Source: an uncultured Candidatus Saccharibacteria bacterium
GTDB lineage: Bacteria > Patescibacteria > Saccharimonadia > Saccharimonadales > UBA4665
DNA: 64,000 nt
Reading direction: 5' to 3'
NCBI GenBank assembly: GCA_946482285.1
Contig: CAMLQK010000001.1
Coordinates: 744,001-808,000, forward strand
This document shows, piece by piece, positions 18,253 through 26,122 of this stretch. Under the pieces are notes generated by a model. The model ran no database searches, was not told where the DNA came from, and saw only the letters and a list, made by a program, of their open reading frames with translations. A program made the translations under genes and the position numbers. Numbering within the stretch: the stretch's first letter is position 1; each line of letters begins with the position of its first letter.

Positions 18253-18305
18253 ATATTTGCAAAAAGCTTATGCCTCATCCGTAAATGCAGTAAAATAGGA
18301 AAGAT

Positions 18306-19619
18306 ATGAAACTATCCACCCAACCATATAAAGGTGCGCGTGATTTTTACCCAGAAGACAAGCGGATCCAGAAATACATGTTTAACACCATGCGCAAAGT
18401 AGTCGAACGGTACGGCTATGAAGAATATGATGCACCGATTCTTGAGCCAATCGAAATGTACTTGGCTAAATCTGGCGAGGAAATTGTTCACGAGCAGACG
18501 TATGTTTTTGAAGACAGAGGTGGCCGGACAGTAACTATACGTCCCGAAATGACTCCTACGGTATCCCGCATGGTTGCCGCCAAACGCCAAGAGTTGGCAT
18601 ATCCGTTGCGCTGGTACTCAATTCCAAATTTGTGGCGGTACGAGCGACCACAGCGTGGCAGGCTCCGTGAGCACTGGCAACTGAACGTTGATATTTTTGG
18701 GCTCAGCGACCTGACCACCGAAGCGGAGGTTATTCAAATAGCTGACAGTATACTTAGAGAGTTTGGGGCAACCCACGACATGTACAGTATCAGGATTAAT
18801 AGCCGCAAATTGATTGATTATATTATGCACGGCTACCTTGGGCTTAGTGAGACCCAAGCGCACACAATATCCAAACTCATCGATCGTATGCACAAGATGC
18901 CTGCTGAAACATTTGCAGTCGAAGCCGAAGCAATACTGACACCGTCGCAACGCGATGAAGGTACCCACAATAAACTTCTGGGTTTGCTAAAGATAAAGCA
19001 AATAGAACACCTACCCGAGGTCATTCGCAACCACCATTCCGTATCAGAGATTAAGCAACTGATGAAAACACTCGAAGATGCACGAATCACGAACGCTGTA
19101 TTCGATATAACTTTGATGCGTGGCTTTGACTACTACACGGATATTGTATTTGAAGTGTTTGACAAGCACCCTGACAACAACCGGTCTATGTTTGGCGGCG
19201 GCCGGTATGACGGTCTTGTGGGGCTTTTTGGGGTCGAACCTGTGCCGACCGTTGGTTTTGGTATGGGCGACGTTACGCTGCAGAACTTCTTAGAGATGCA
19301 CGAATTGTTGCCAAAGCTTCGCCCCGAAACTGATGTCTACGTAATCCTGATCGGCGATGTGTACCAGAAAGCCCAACGGGTCATTGCTGAGCTTCGTGAT
19401 ATGGGCGCAAACGTGGCAGTTGACATGTCTAACCGCAAGCCTGACAAACAAATTAAGGCTGCCGTTAAAAAAGGTATCCACTATGCGATGTTTATCGGCG
19501 AGAAAGAGCTCAGCGAAGAACAATACATGATTCGCAACCTTAAAACCAGCGTTGAAGAGCGCCACGGTACGTCACGTATTGTGAGTATTGTGAAAGATTA
19601 TCGCGACGAAGACCTGTAA
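18306..19619 (+). CDS. hisS: Histidyl-tRNA synthetase
   Basis: A 437-residue class II synthetase. Motif 1 region is GARDFYPEDKRIQKYMF, the motif 2 region is RPEMTPTVSR and RYERPQRGRLREHWQLN, the HisRS-specific motif is RGFDYYTDIVFEVF, and motif 3 is TVGFGMGDVTL. An anticodon-binding domain follows from about residue 340 (DVYVILIGD). The ATG lies 9 nt after TAAAAT (18291-18296), with AGGA between, so a second promoter inside the leader is possible. The gene follows a leader peptide and attenuator. Confidence 0.96.
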   Translation: MKLSTQPYKGARDFYPEDKRIQKYMFNTMRKVVERYGYEEYDAPILEPIEMYLAKSGEEIVHEQTYVFEDRGGRTVTIRPEMTPTVSRMVAAKRQELAYPLRWYSIPNLWRYERPQRGRLREHWQLNVDIFGLSDLTTEAEVIQIADSILREFGATHDMYSIRINSRKLIDYIMHGYLGLSETQAHTISKLIDRMHKMPAETFAVEAEAILTPSQRDEGTHNKLLGLLKIKQIEHLPEVIRNHHSVSEIKQLMKTLEDARITNAVFDITLMRGFDYYTDIVFEVFDKHPDNNRSMFGGGRYDGLVGLFGVEPVPTVGFGMGDVTLQNFLEMHELLPKLRPETDVYVILIGDVYQKAQRVIAELRDMGANVAVDMSNRKPDKQIKAAVKKGIHYAMFIGEKELSEEQYMIRNLKTSVEERHGTSRIVSIVKDYRDEDL

Positions 19620-19735
19620 GTCTGCCCGGAGTGACCCAAGACATAGGCTCGCATCCATACACCGGAGCGGGTGGTCTAGTCTCGCGTGCAGCGAACTCTA
19701 GGCAAAGCCGCGGTTATCTGTTACAGTAACTAACT

Positions 19736-21043
19736 ATGCAAGTGACTCAAAAAAATCTATCTGAAACCAAAGTACAGCTAACTATTGTTGCTGACGCCGA
19801 AACATTAGCTGCAGCCAAGAAAGAGGCTGTTGCGCATGTTGCCAAAGGGCTTAAGTTACAGGGCTTTCGTGAAGGCAAAGCTCCTGCAAGTCTCGTAGAG
19901 AAGAGTGCAGACCCTACGGCACTGCAATCTGAATTCCTTGATATTGCCATGAACCGTTTGTATGTGCACGCACTGGACGAAAACAAGCTTCGCCCAGTAG
20001 CACAGCCACAAGTGAGTGTTAAGAAGTTTGTCCCATTTGACACACTGGAAATGGAAATTGAAGTTGAAGTTGTCGGCGCCGTTAAGCTTGCTGACTACAA
20101 GAAGGTCAAGCTCGAAAAGCCTGCTGTCAAAGTAGTCGCCAAGGAAATTGATGAAGTTGTTGACAATCTTATGACCCGTGAAGCTGAGAAGAAGGATGTC
20201 GACCGTGCGGCCAAAAAAGGCGATGAAGTCACAATCGACTTCAAGGGCGTAGACACAAAGACCAAAGAAGCAATTCAAGGCGCAGACGGCAAGGCCTACC
20301 CACTGGTCTTGGGCAGTAATACATTTATCCCAGGCTTTGAACCTGAGGTTATTGGCCTCAAAAAAGGTGACGAAAAGACTTTTGACATTACCTTTCCTAA
20401 GGACTATGGTGTAAGCGCACTGCAAAACAAGGGTGTGACATTTACCATCACCGTCCAAGCTGTTAAAGAAGTTGTAGCACCGAAGCTTGACGATGAGTTT
20501 GCCGCTAAGGTTGGTCCATTCAAGTCTGTACAGGAAATGAAGGACGACATTAAGAAGCAGCTGGAGACTGAAAAAGAATACCAAGCTGACCGGGAATTCT
20601 CCGACAAGCTTATCTTGAAGATTGCAGAAGACTCGGCAGTTGCAATCCCTGAAGTCCTGATCGAAGAGCAGATCGACCGCATGGAGCAAGAAGAGCGCCA
20701 GAATATCATGTACAGAGGCCAGACATGGCAAGAACACCTTAAGGCGGAAGGCGTCACCGAAAAAGAACACCGTGCCCGTATGAAAAAAGACGCCGAGCTG
20801 CGTGTTAAAGCTGGTTTGGTGTTGTCGGAAGTCGCCGAGGCCGAAAAGCTGACCGTAACACCAGAAGAAGTCGAAATTCGTATGCAGCTTTTGAAGGGCC
20901 AATATCCGGATCCACAGATGCAGGCAGAGCTTGACAAGCCGGAAAATCGCCGCGACATCGTATCCCGCATACTGAGTGAAAAGACTATTGCGAAGTTGCG
21001 CGACTACGCTACGGCCAAGCCAAAGGCCGCTTCCAAGAAGTAA
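19736..21043 (+). CDS. tig: Trigger factor
   Basis: A 435-residue ribosome-associated chaperone of normal length. The N-terminal ribosome-binding domain carries GFREGKAP (the GFRxGKxP signature), and the FKBP-type prolyl isomerase domain spans about 150-245 (GDEVTIDFKG, FIPGFEPEVIGLKKGDEKTF). A helical C-terminal chaperone domain ends in an Ala/Lys-rich tail. The ATG lies 8 nt after an extended -10 (TGT-TACAGT, 19722-19727), with no Shine-Dalgarno site. clpP follows after a terminator, a common pairing. Confidence 0.96.
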   Translation: MQVTQKNLSETKVQLTIVADAETLAAAKKEAVAHVAKGLKLQGFREGKAPASLVEKSADPTALQSEFLDIAMNRLYVHALDENKLRPVAQPQVSVKKFVPFDTLEMEIEVEVVGAVKLADYKKVKLEKPAVKVVAKEIDEVVDNLMTREAEKKDVDRAAKKGDEVTIDFKGVDTKTKEAIQGADGKAYPLVLGSNTFIPGFEPEVIGLKKGDEKTFDITFPKDYGVSALQNKGVTFTITVQAVKEVVAPKLDDEFAAKVGPFKSVQEMKDDIKKQLETEKEYQADREFSDKLILKIAEDSAVAIPEVLIEEQIDRMEQEERQNIMYRGQTWQEHLKAEGVTEKEHRARMKKDAELRVKAGLVLSEVAEAEKLTVTPEEVEIRMQLLKGQYPDPQMQAELDKPENRRDIVSRILSEKTIAKLRDYATAKPKAASKK

Positions 21044-21063
21044 GTCAGCTAGCGACAGTAAGC

Positions 21064-21091
21064 AAACGCAGGCCCATGTGGCCTGCGTTTT
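21064..21091 (+). terminator. Terminator of tig
   Basis: An 11-bp perfect stem, AAACGCAGGCC (21064-21074) with GGCCTGCGTTT (21080-21090), loop CATGT, ending in four T. Confidence 0.85.
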
Positions 21092-21093
21092 AA

Positions 21094-21132
21094 TTGGCAC
21101 TCTTGACGTCCGAGTGCCAATGGCGGTATGAT
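21094..21132 (+). promoter_or_regulatory. clpP: CIRCE operator overlapping the clpP promoter
   Basis: TTGGCACTC (21094-21102), nine-base spacer, GAGTGCCAA (21112-21120) is a perfect 9-9-9 inverted repeat matching CIRCE, the HrcA operator (consensus TTAGCACTC-N9-GAGTGCTAA). The spacer itself holds the -35 TTGACG (21103-21108), and TATGAT (21127-21132) is the -10 at 18-bp spacing. HrcA bound here would block RNA polymerase, so clpP should be heat-shock-induced. Confidence 0.93.
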
Positions 21133-21166
21133 ACATACTGAAAAGGGTGATGATAAAGGAGTAGTT

Positions 21167-21760
21167 ATGCCATTAGTCCCAACGGTAATTGAAACAGACG
21201 GCCGCATCGAGCGCGCGTATGATATTTACAGCCGCCTGCTCAAGGATAGGATCGTCTTTTTGGGCGAAGATGTTAATCCGCACACTGCCAATCTTGTTGT
21301 TGCCCAATTACTATTCTTGCAGGCAGAAGACGCCAAGAAAGACATTTTCTTTTATATCAATAGTCCAGGCGGCCATGTATATGATGCTTTGGCTATCTAC
21401 GACACGATGCAGTTTATTACTAACGACGTTCAGACTGTGGGTATTGGCATGCAGGCCTCTGCCGCGTCCTTCTTGTTGAGCTCCGGCACCCCTGGTAAGC
21501 GCTTCTTGCTGCCACACTCGACAGTTATGATCCACCAGCCTTCCAGCGGCACGCGCGGTAAAGTAACCGACCAAGAAATTGATCTGCAGGAAAGCCTGCG
21601 GCTGAAGTACTTGCTGCGTGACCTGATGGCAAAGAACACTGGCCAGAAGAAAGAGCGCATCCACGAAGACATGGAGCGCGACCGGTGGTTCTCGGCCGAC
21701 GAAGCAGTAAAATACGGCCTTGCCGACAAGATTATCTCCGTCCCTCCAAAAACCAAGTAA
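21167..21760 (+). CDS. clpP: ATP-dependent Clp protease proteolytic subunit
   Basis: A 197-residue serine peptidase. The catalytic Ser is in GMQASAASFLLSSG (SAAS), the His in MIHQPSSG and the Asp in the region of QEIDLQESLRLK; FYINSPGGHVYDALAIYDTM is the ClpP signature. The start at 21167 is chosen because of AAAGGAG 5-6 nt upstream and matches normal ClpP length; an in-frame ATG at 21128 overlaps the -10 and is rejected. ClpP forms the proteolytic barrel used with ClpC, which is present at the left end. Confidence 0.96.
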   Translation: MPLVPTVIETDGRIERAYDIYSRLLKDRIVFLGEDVNPHTANLVVAQLLFLQAEDAKKDIFFYINSPGGHVYDALAIYDTMQFITNDVQTVGIGMQASAASFLLSSGTPGKRFLLPHSTVMIHQPSSGTRGKVTDQEIDLQESLRLKYLLRDLMAKNTGQKKERIHEDMERDRWFSADEAVKYGLADKIISVPPKTK

Positions 21761-21870
21761 TGTCCATTTGCGCTTATATTTGAGCGTCCTGCCCTGGAAA
21801 CGCAACCGATGTATTCATCCAATTGCATATAATGCTTGTGTTTTAGGCTGGTTACCGCTATATATACCGT

Positions 21871-22494
21871 ATGGAAGCACATCAACTTAGCTCAGTACAG
21901 TCGATTCATGAATTCGGCGTTTACAGAAATTCAGACTTTGCCGCTGGCGAAACAGTATACTTTAATGAAATAAGGTTAGAGGGCGAGCTCCCTCAGAACT
22001 TGGTTGTCGGGAATTTGGCATTTTTTTTGTTTGAGAATATTGGCCCAGACGCAGGTGATGATGAAATGGTGAGCCGTGAGCAGCGGCTGATCGACACATG
22101 GTCGCGTCACTTTGTGGCATCTGAGTGCCAAGTACCACGCATCGGTAAAATATATGGCCACGTCGCCTCTTTATATGACAAAGACCAATTATGGCTTTCC
22201 CGGGCTGTCCTGGCCGGCGGCAACAACTGGCAGCCAGAGAGTAAAGATCATGTTGGCTACCAAAGGACTGCTGCTCGATTGATACATGCGGCCGTGTGCG
22301 GTGTGACCGTTACAAGGGGCGTGCATAGTGTCTTGAGCCCGGGCGCTACCCGCTACGAGCGAGCTTTTTATGAGCGTATTGGAATGGAGGTCGTGGATTA
22401 CGGCAATAATGTTGTTGGGGCGACAGCCAGTTCAGCCTCAGCGCTCCGTAACGAGATTAGCAGCCGGTTTAACCTTTCTGAAGGCTTGTACTAA
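21871..22494 (+). CDS. Hypothetical protein, possibly GNAT-related
   Basis: A 207-residue protein. The segment RYERAFYERIGMEVVDYG near residues 165-182 resembles the last conserved strand and helix of GNAT acetyltransferases (FYERxGF), and TVTRGVHSVLS could be an earlier core strand. The acetyl-CoA loop is not obvious, so the assignment is weak. TATATA lies just before the ATG and no Shine-Dalgarno site was seen. Confidence 0.65.
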   Translation: MEAHQLSSVQSIHEFGVYRNSDFAAGETVYFNEIRLEGELPQNLVVGNLAFFLFENIGPDAGDDEMVSREQRLIDTWSRHFVASECQVPRIGKIYGHVASLYDKDQLWLSRAVLAGGNNWQPESKDHVGYQRTAARLIHAAVCGVTVTRGVHSVLSPGATRYERAFYERIGMEVVDYGNNVVGATASSASALRNEISSRFNLSEGLY

Positions 22495-22503
22495 ATTATA
22501 TTG

Positions 22504-22532
22504 TTGACATTTGACTGTTATTTACGCATAAT
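22504..22532 (+). promoter_or_regulatory. Promoter of the rpoBC-rpsL-rpsG operon
   Basis: Consensus -35 TTGACA (22504-22509), 17-bp spacer, -10 CATAAT (22527-22532). The leader to rpoB would be about 190 nt. Confidence 0.8.
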
Positions 22533-22649
22533 TCTATCTTAAGAAGTAGTGTAAGTTTGTATAGGGCAGATTTTTGTTGAGACTGTTTGCTCCAAAAACA
22601 CCAAACTTAGGGAACCTTCGCGCGCAAAAATTAACATACTAATTAGTAA

Positions 22650-22669
22650 CCTTTGATGCTTATCAAAGG
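22650..22669 (+). promoter_or_regulatory. Perfect hairpin in the rpoB leader
   Basis: CCTTTGAT-GCTT-ATCAAAGG, an 8-bp perfect stem with a 4-nt loop. No U-run follows directly, so it is not a simple terminator. It may be a leader control or RNA-stability element. Confidence 0.6.
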
Positions 22670-22729
22670 TGTTTGTGGGCTCTTTTAGAGTATGCAAACG
22701 TAAATGTAGAAGGGGCAGTATTGCAAGGC

Positions 22730-25700
22730 ATGGCAAAGGGCAAGACTCTATCCAATGACGGCGCACGCGTATTTTTCACGCAGCGTGACGACGCTGTTGA
22801 TCTTGAAGATCTCGGCGGGCATCAAAATAAATCTTTCCAATGGTTTATCACCGAAGGTTTAGGCGAACTTCTGGCCGAAGTAAGCCCAATAGACGATTAC
22901 ACCGGTACTAAACTATCACTTCGCTTCAAGGGCTATCACTTTGAAGATCCTAAGATGACCGAGACTGAAGCTCGCGAGAACAATGTTTCTTACGAAGCTC
23001 CTTTGAAGGCGGTTGTCGAACTGACTAACAAAGTTACTGGTGAAGTCAAAGAACAAGAAATTTACCTAGGTGACTACCCGTGGATGACAAAGCGTGGCAC
23101 ATTTGTTATCAATGGTGCTGAGCGTGTTGTTGTTTCGCAGCTAATCCGCTCAAGTGGTGTGTTCTTCACATCTGAACCTCATGGTGCAACCAGCCTGTAT
23201 GGCGCTAAGGTTATTCCTGGCCGTGGTGCATGGCTTGAATTTGAAACTGCTGCAAGTGGCGCTTTGTTTGTTAAGATCGACCGCAAGCGCAAAATTCCTG
23301 TAACTACCTTACTACGCGCGCTCGGCATGACCGAAAACGCTATGAAAGAAGCTTTCAAAACTGTCGATACTGGTAGCTCCAGCCACCTTCAGGCTACTTT
23401 GGACAAAGACACGACACGTGGTCAGAGCGACGCGCTTATCGAAGTGTACCGTCGTTTGCGTCCTGGCGACTTGGCAACCGTAGACAACGCAAAGAGCCTT
23501 GTAGAAAACATGTTCTACAACTTCAAACGTTTTGACTTTAGCCGTGTTGGCCGTTACAAGATTAACAAGCGCCTCAACCTTGATGTGCCAAACACCACTG
23601 AAAACCGTGTTATGCGCATCGAAGACCTTACTGCGATTATTTCTGAGCTTATCCGTCTCAACAACTCTCAGGAACCAGCAGATGACATCGACTCATTGGC
23701 TAACCGCCGTGTGAAATTGGTTGGCGAACTTGTCCAGCGCCAGTTCCGCATTGGTTTGCTTCGCATGGAGCGCAACACTAAAGACCGTATGTCTATGAGC
23801 GAAATCGAATCAGTAACACCTGGTCAGCTCATTAACGCCCGCCCAATTGTCGCTGCAGTACGCGAGTTCTTTGCAAGCTCCCAGCTTTCACAGTTTATGG
23901 ACCAGATTAACCCGTTGTCAGAGCTTGCCCACAAGCGCCGTCTGAGTTCTATGGGTCCTGGTGGCCTTAGCCGCGAACGTGCTGGTTTGGACGTACGCGA
24001 CGCTCATGCGACCCACTATGGCCGTATTTGCGCCGTGGAAACTCCTGAAGGTGCCAACATTGGTTTGGTGCTGAACCTTGCCAACTACGCGCGTATTAAC
24101 GAGTACGGTTTTATCGAGGCCCCTTACCGCAAGGTAGTCGATGGCAAAGTCACCAACGAAGTTATTTACCTTGATGCCTTCGAGGAAGAGCACGCAGTTA
24201 TTGCTGGTGCCGGTACTGAGCTGAAGGAAGATGGCTCATTTGCCCATGAGCGGGTTAGTGCCCGCACCCGCCTAAAGTCAAGCGAGGTAGACGCTGACTC
24301 TATTACACACATGGACGCTGCACGTAACCAGATTATTGGTTCGTCTGCAGGTCTGATTCCATTCATCGAGAAAAACTACGTGTACCGTTCGTTGATGGGT
24401 AGTAACCAGCAGCGTCAAGCTGTGCCGCTTATCCAGCCAAAGAGCCCAATTGTGGGTACTGGTCTTGAGGTAGCAGCCGCTCGTAACACCGGCCAGGTTA
24501 TTTTGGCTGAGGCAGAGGGAGAAGTTGTTAAAGCTAGCGGTAGTGAAGTTGTCGTTAAGTACGCTGAAGGTAGCGTAAGCTACGAGCCGCAACACTTTAT
24601 TCGTTCTAACGAAGGTACGTCAATCAACCAAAAAGTTGTTGTTAATACTGGCGACAAGGTAAAGAAGGGCGACGTGCTTATTGAAGGTATGTCTATCCAA
24701 AACGGCGAACTTGCTCTCGGTAAAGACCTTATCGCTGCATTTATGCCTTGGAGCGGCTACAACTTTGAAGACGCGATCATCATTAGCCGCCGTTTAGTAG
24801 AAGATGACACACTTACCTCAGTACACATCGTCGACTTCATGATTGAAGTCCGTGAAACCAAGCTTGGCCCAGAAATTGTAACCCGCGACATTCCTAACGT
24901 ATCCGAAGATGCTCTGCGCCACTTGGATGACGACGGTATCGTCCGTATTGGCGCCGAAGTGCACCCTGGTGACATTCTTGTAGGTAAGATCACTCCTAAG
25001 GGCGAGCAGGAGCTTTCGAGTGAAGAGCGTTTGCTTCGTGCAATCTTTGGTGAGAAGGCCAAGGAAGTACGCGACACCTCGCAGCGTATGTCGAACGGTA
25101 AGCATGGTAAAGTTGTCGGCGTAAAGGTATTCTCACGCGAAAACGGCCATGAATTGAAGGCTGGTGTCCTTATGCAGATCCAGGTCTTCGTAGCTCAGAT
25201 GCGCAAGATTTCTGTAGGTGACAAATTGGGTGGTCGTCACGGTAACAAGGGTGTTATCGCTCGCATTCTCCCTGTCGAAGACATGCCATTCATGGAAGAC
25301 GGTACTCCAGTGGACATCATTTTGAACCCACTTGGTGTGCCATCGCGCATGAACCTTGGCCAGTTGTTTGAAACTCACTTAGGTATGGCTGCCCGTGCCC
25401 TTGGCATTAAGGTTGCAAGCCCATCATTTAACGGCGTTCCAGTAGAAAAGATTCAAGATCTCTTGAAAGAAGCTGGTTTCCCAGAGGATGGTAAGCAGCA
25501 GTTATTCGACGGTCGTACAGGTGAAGCATTCAAAGAACGCACTACCGTCGGTAGCATGTACATGATTAAGCTTAACCACATGGTTGCCGACAAGATCCAC
25601 GCCCGTTCTACCGGTCCGTACACTATGGTTACACAGCAGCCACTTGGTGGTAAGGCGCAAAATGGTGGTCAGCGCTTTGGTGAAATGGAGGTGTGGGCAC

Positions 25701-26122
25701 TTGAGGCATATGGTGCAGCAGCAACGTTGCAAGAAATGCTTACTATTAAGTCCGACGATGTTTACGGCCGTTCAAAGGCTTACGAGTCTATCATTAAGAA
25801 GACTGAAATTGTTGGTCCTAAGGTACCTGAATCCTTCAACGTGCTTGTTAAGGAATTGCAGGGTCTTGGCCTTAAGGTTGACCTCGTCCACTCAGACAAA
25901 GTTGTTGATGCCGAACAAGTATTGGCGACAAACGTCCGAGAGGAGGGTGAAAACCAATCACAAGTTGATGTTCCTGCTCCAAGTGCATCGGATGTAGATG
26001 TCACTGAAAGCGCAGAAGTTGACGAATTTATGGTAATGGAAGATGTCAGCGATGACATGGCGGGGGTCACTGTCACCAGTGACGACGCCAATGATGAAAA
26101 CGATGAGAAGGAGGTGGCGTAA
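22730..26122 (+). CDS. rpoB: RNA polymerase subunit beta
   Basis: About 1130 residues. Conserved regions include RGTFVINGAERVVVSQL, the rifampicin region (SQLSQFMDQINPLSELAHKRRLSS, read in part), GYNFEDAIIIS, the C-terminal GDKLGGRHGNKG and PLGGKAQNGGQRFGEMEVWALEAYGA. The final about 50 residues are acidic. Start choice is uncertain: ATG 22730 gives MAKGKTLSNDG; TTG 22721 has GAAGGGG with ideal spacing; GTG 22673 would run through the leader hairpin. Its stop overlaps the rpoC start (TAATG). Confidence 0.97.
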   Translation: MAKGKTLSNDGARVFFTQRDDAVDLEDLGGHQNKSFQWFITEGLGELLAEVSPIDDYTGTKLSLRFKGYHFEDPKMTETEARENNVSYEAPLKAVVELTNKVTGEVKEQEIYLGDYPWMTKRGTFVINGAERVVVSQLIRSSGVFFTSEPHGATSLYGAKVIPGRGAWLEFETAASGALFVKIDRKRKIPVTTLLRALGMTENAMKEAFKTVDTGSSSHLQATLDKDTTRGQSDALIEVYRRLRPGDLATVDNAKSLVENMFYNFKRFDFSRVGRYKINKRLNLDVPNTTENRVMRIEDLTAIISELIRLNNSQEPADDIDSLANRRVKLVGELVQRQFRIGLLRMERNTKDRMSMSEIESVTPGQLINARPIVAAVREFFASSQLSQFMDQINPLSELAHKRRLSSMGPGGLSRERAGLDVRDAHATHYGRICAVETPEGANIGLVLNLANYARINEYGFIEAPYRKVVDGKVTNEVIYLDAFEEEHAVIAGAGTELKEDGSFAHERVSARTRLKSSEVDADSITHMDAARNQIIGSSAGLIPFIEKNYVYRSLMGSNQQRQAVPLIQPKSPIVGTGLEVAAARNTGQVILAEAEGEVVKASGSEVVVKYAEGSVSYEPQHFIRSNEGTSINQKVVVNTGDKVKKGDVLIEGMSIQNGELALGKDLIAAFMPWSGYNFEDAIIISRRLVEDDTLTSVHIVDFMIEVRETKLGPEIVTRDIPNVSEDALRHLDDDGIVRIGAEVHPGDILVGKITPKGEQELSSEERLLRAIFGEKAKEVRDTSQRMSNGKHGKVVGVKVFSRENGHELKAGVLMQIQVFVAQMRKISVGDKLGGRHGNKGVIARILPVEDMPFMEDGTPVDIILNPLGVPSRMNLGQLFETHLGMAARALGIKVASPSFNGVPVEKIQDLLKEAGFPEDGKQQLFDGRTGEAFKERTTVGSMYMIKLNHMVADKIHARSTGPYTMVTQQPLGGKAQNGGQRFGEMEVWALEAYGAAATLQEMLTIKSDDVYGRSKAYESIIKKTEIVGPKVPESFNVLVKELQGLGLKVDLVHSDKVVDAEQVLATNVREEGENQSQVDVPAPSASDVDVTESAEVDEFMVMEDVSDDMAGVTVTSDDANDENDEKEVA

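Noticed and set aside
19856..21136. A 426-codon open frame antisense to tig
   Set aside because: It mirrors the codon pattern of tig on the opposite strand, has no start signal, and encodes a low-complexity Phe/Leu/Cys-rich sequence.
21128..21166. N-terminal extension of clpP from ATG 21128
   Set aside because: That ATG lies within the -10 box, and ATG 21167 has AAAGGAG and gives normal ClpP length.
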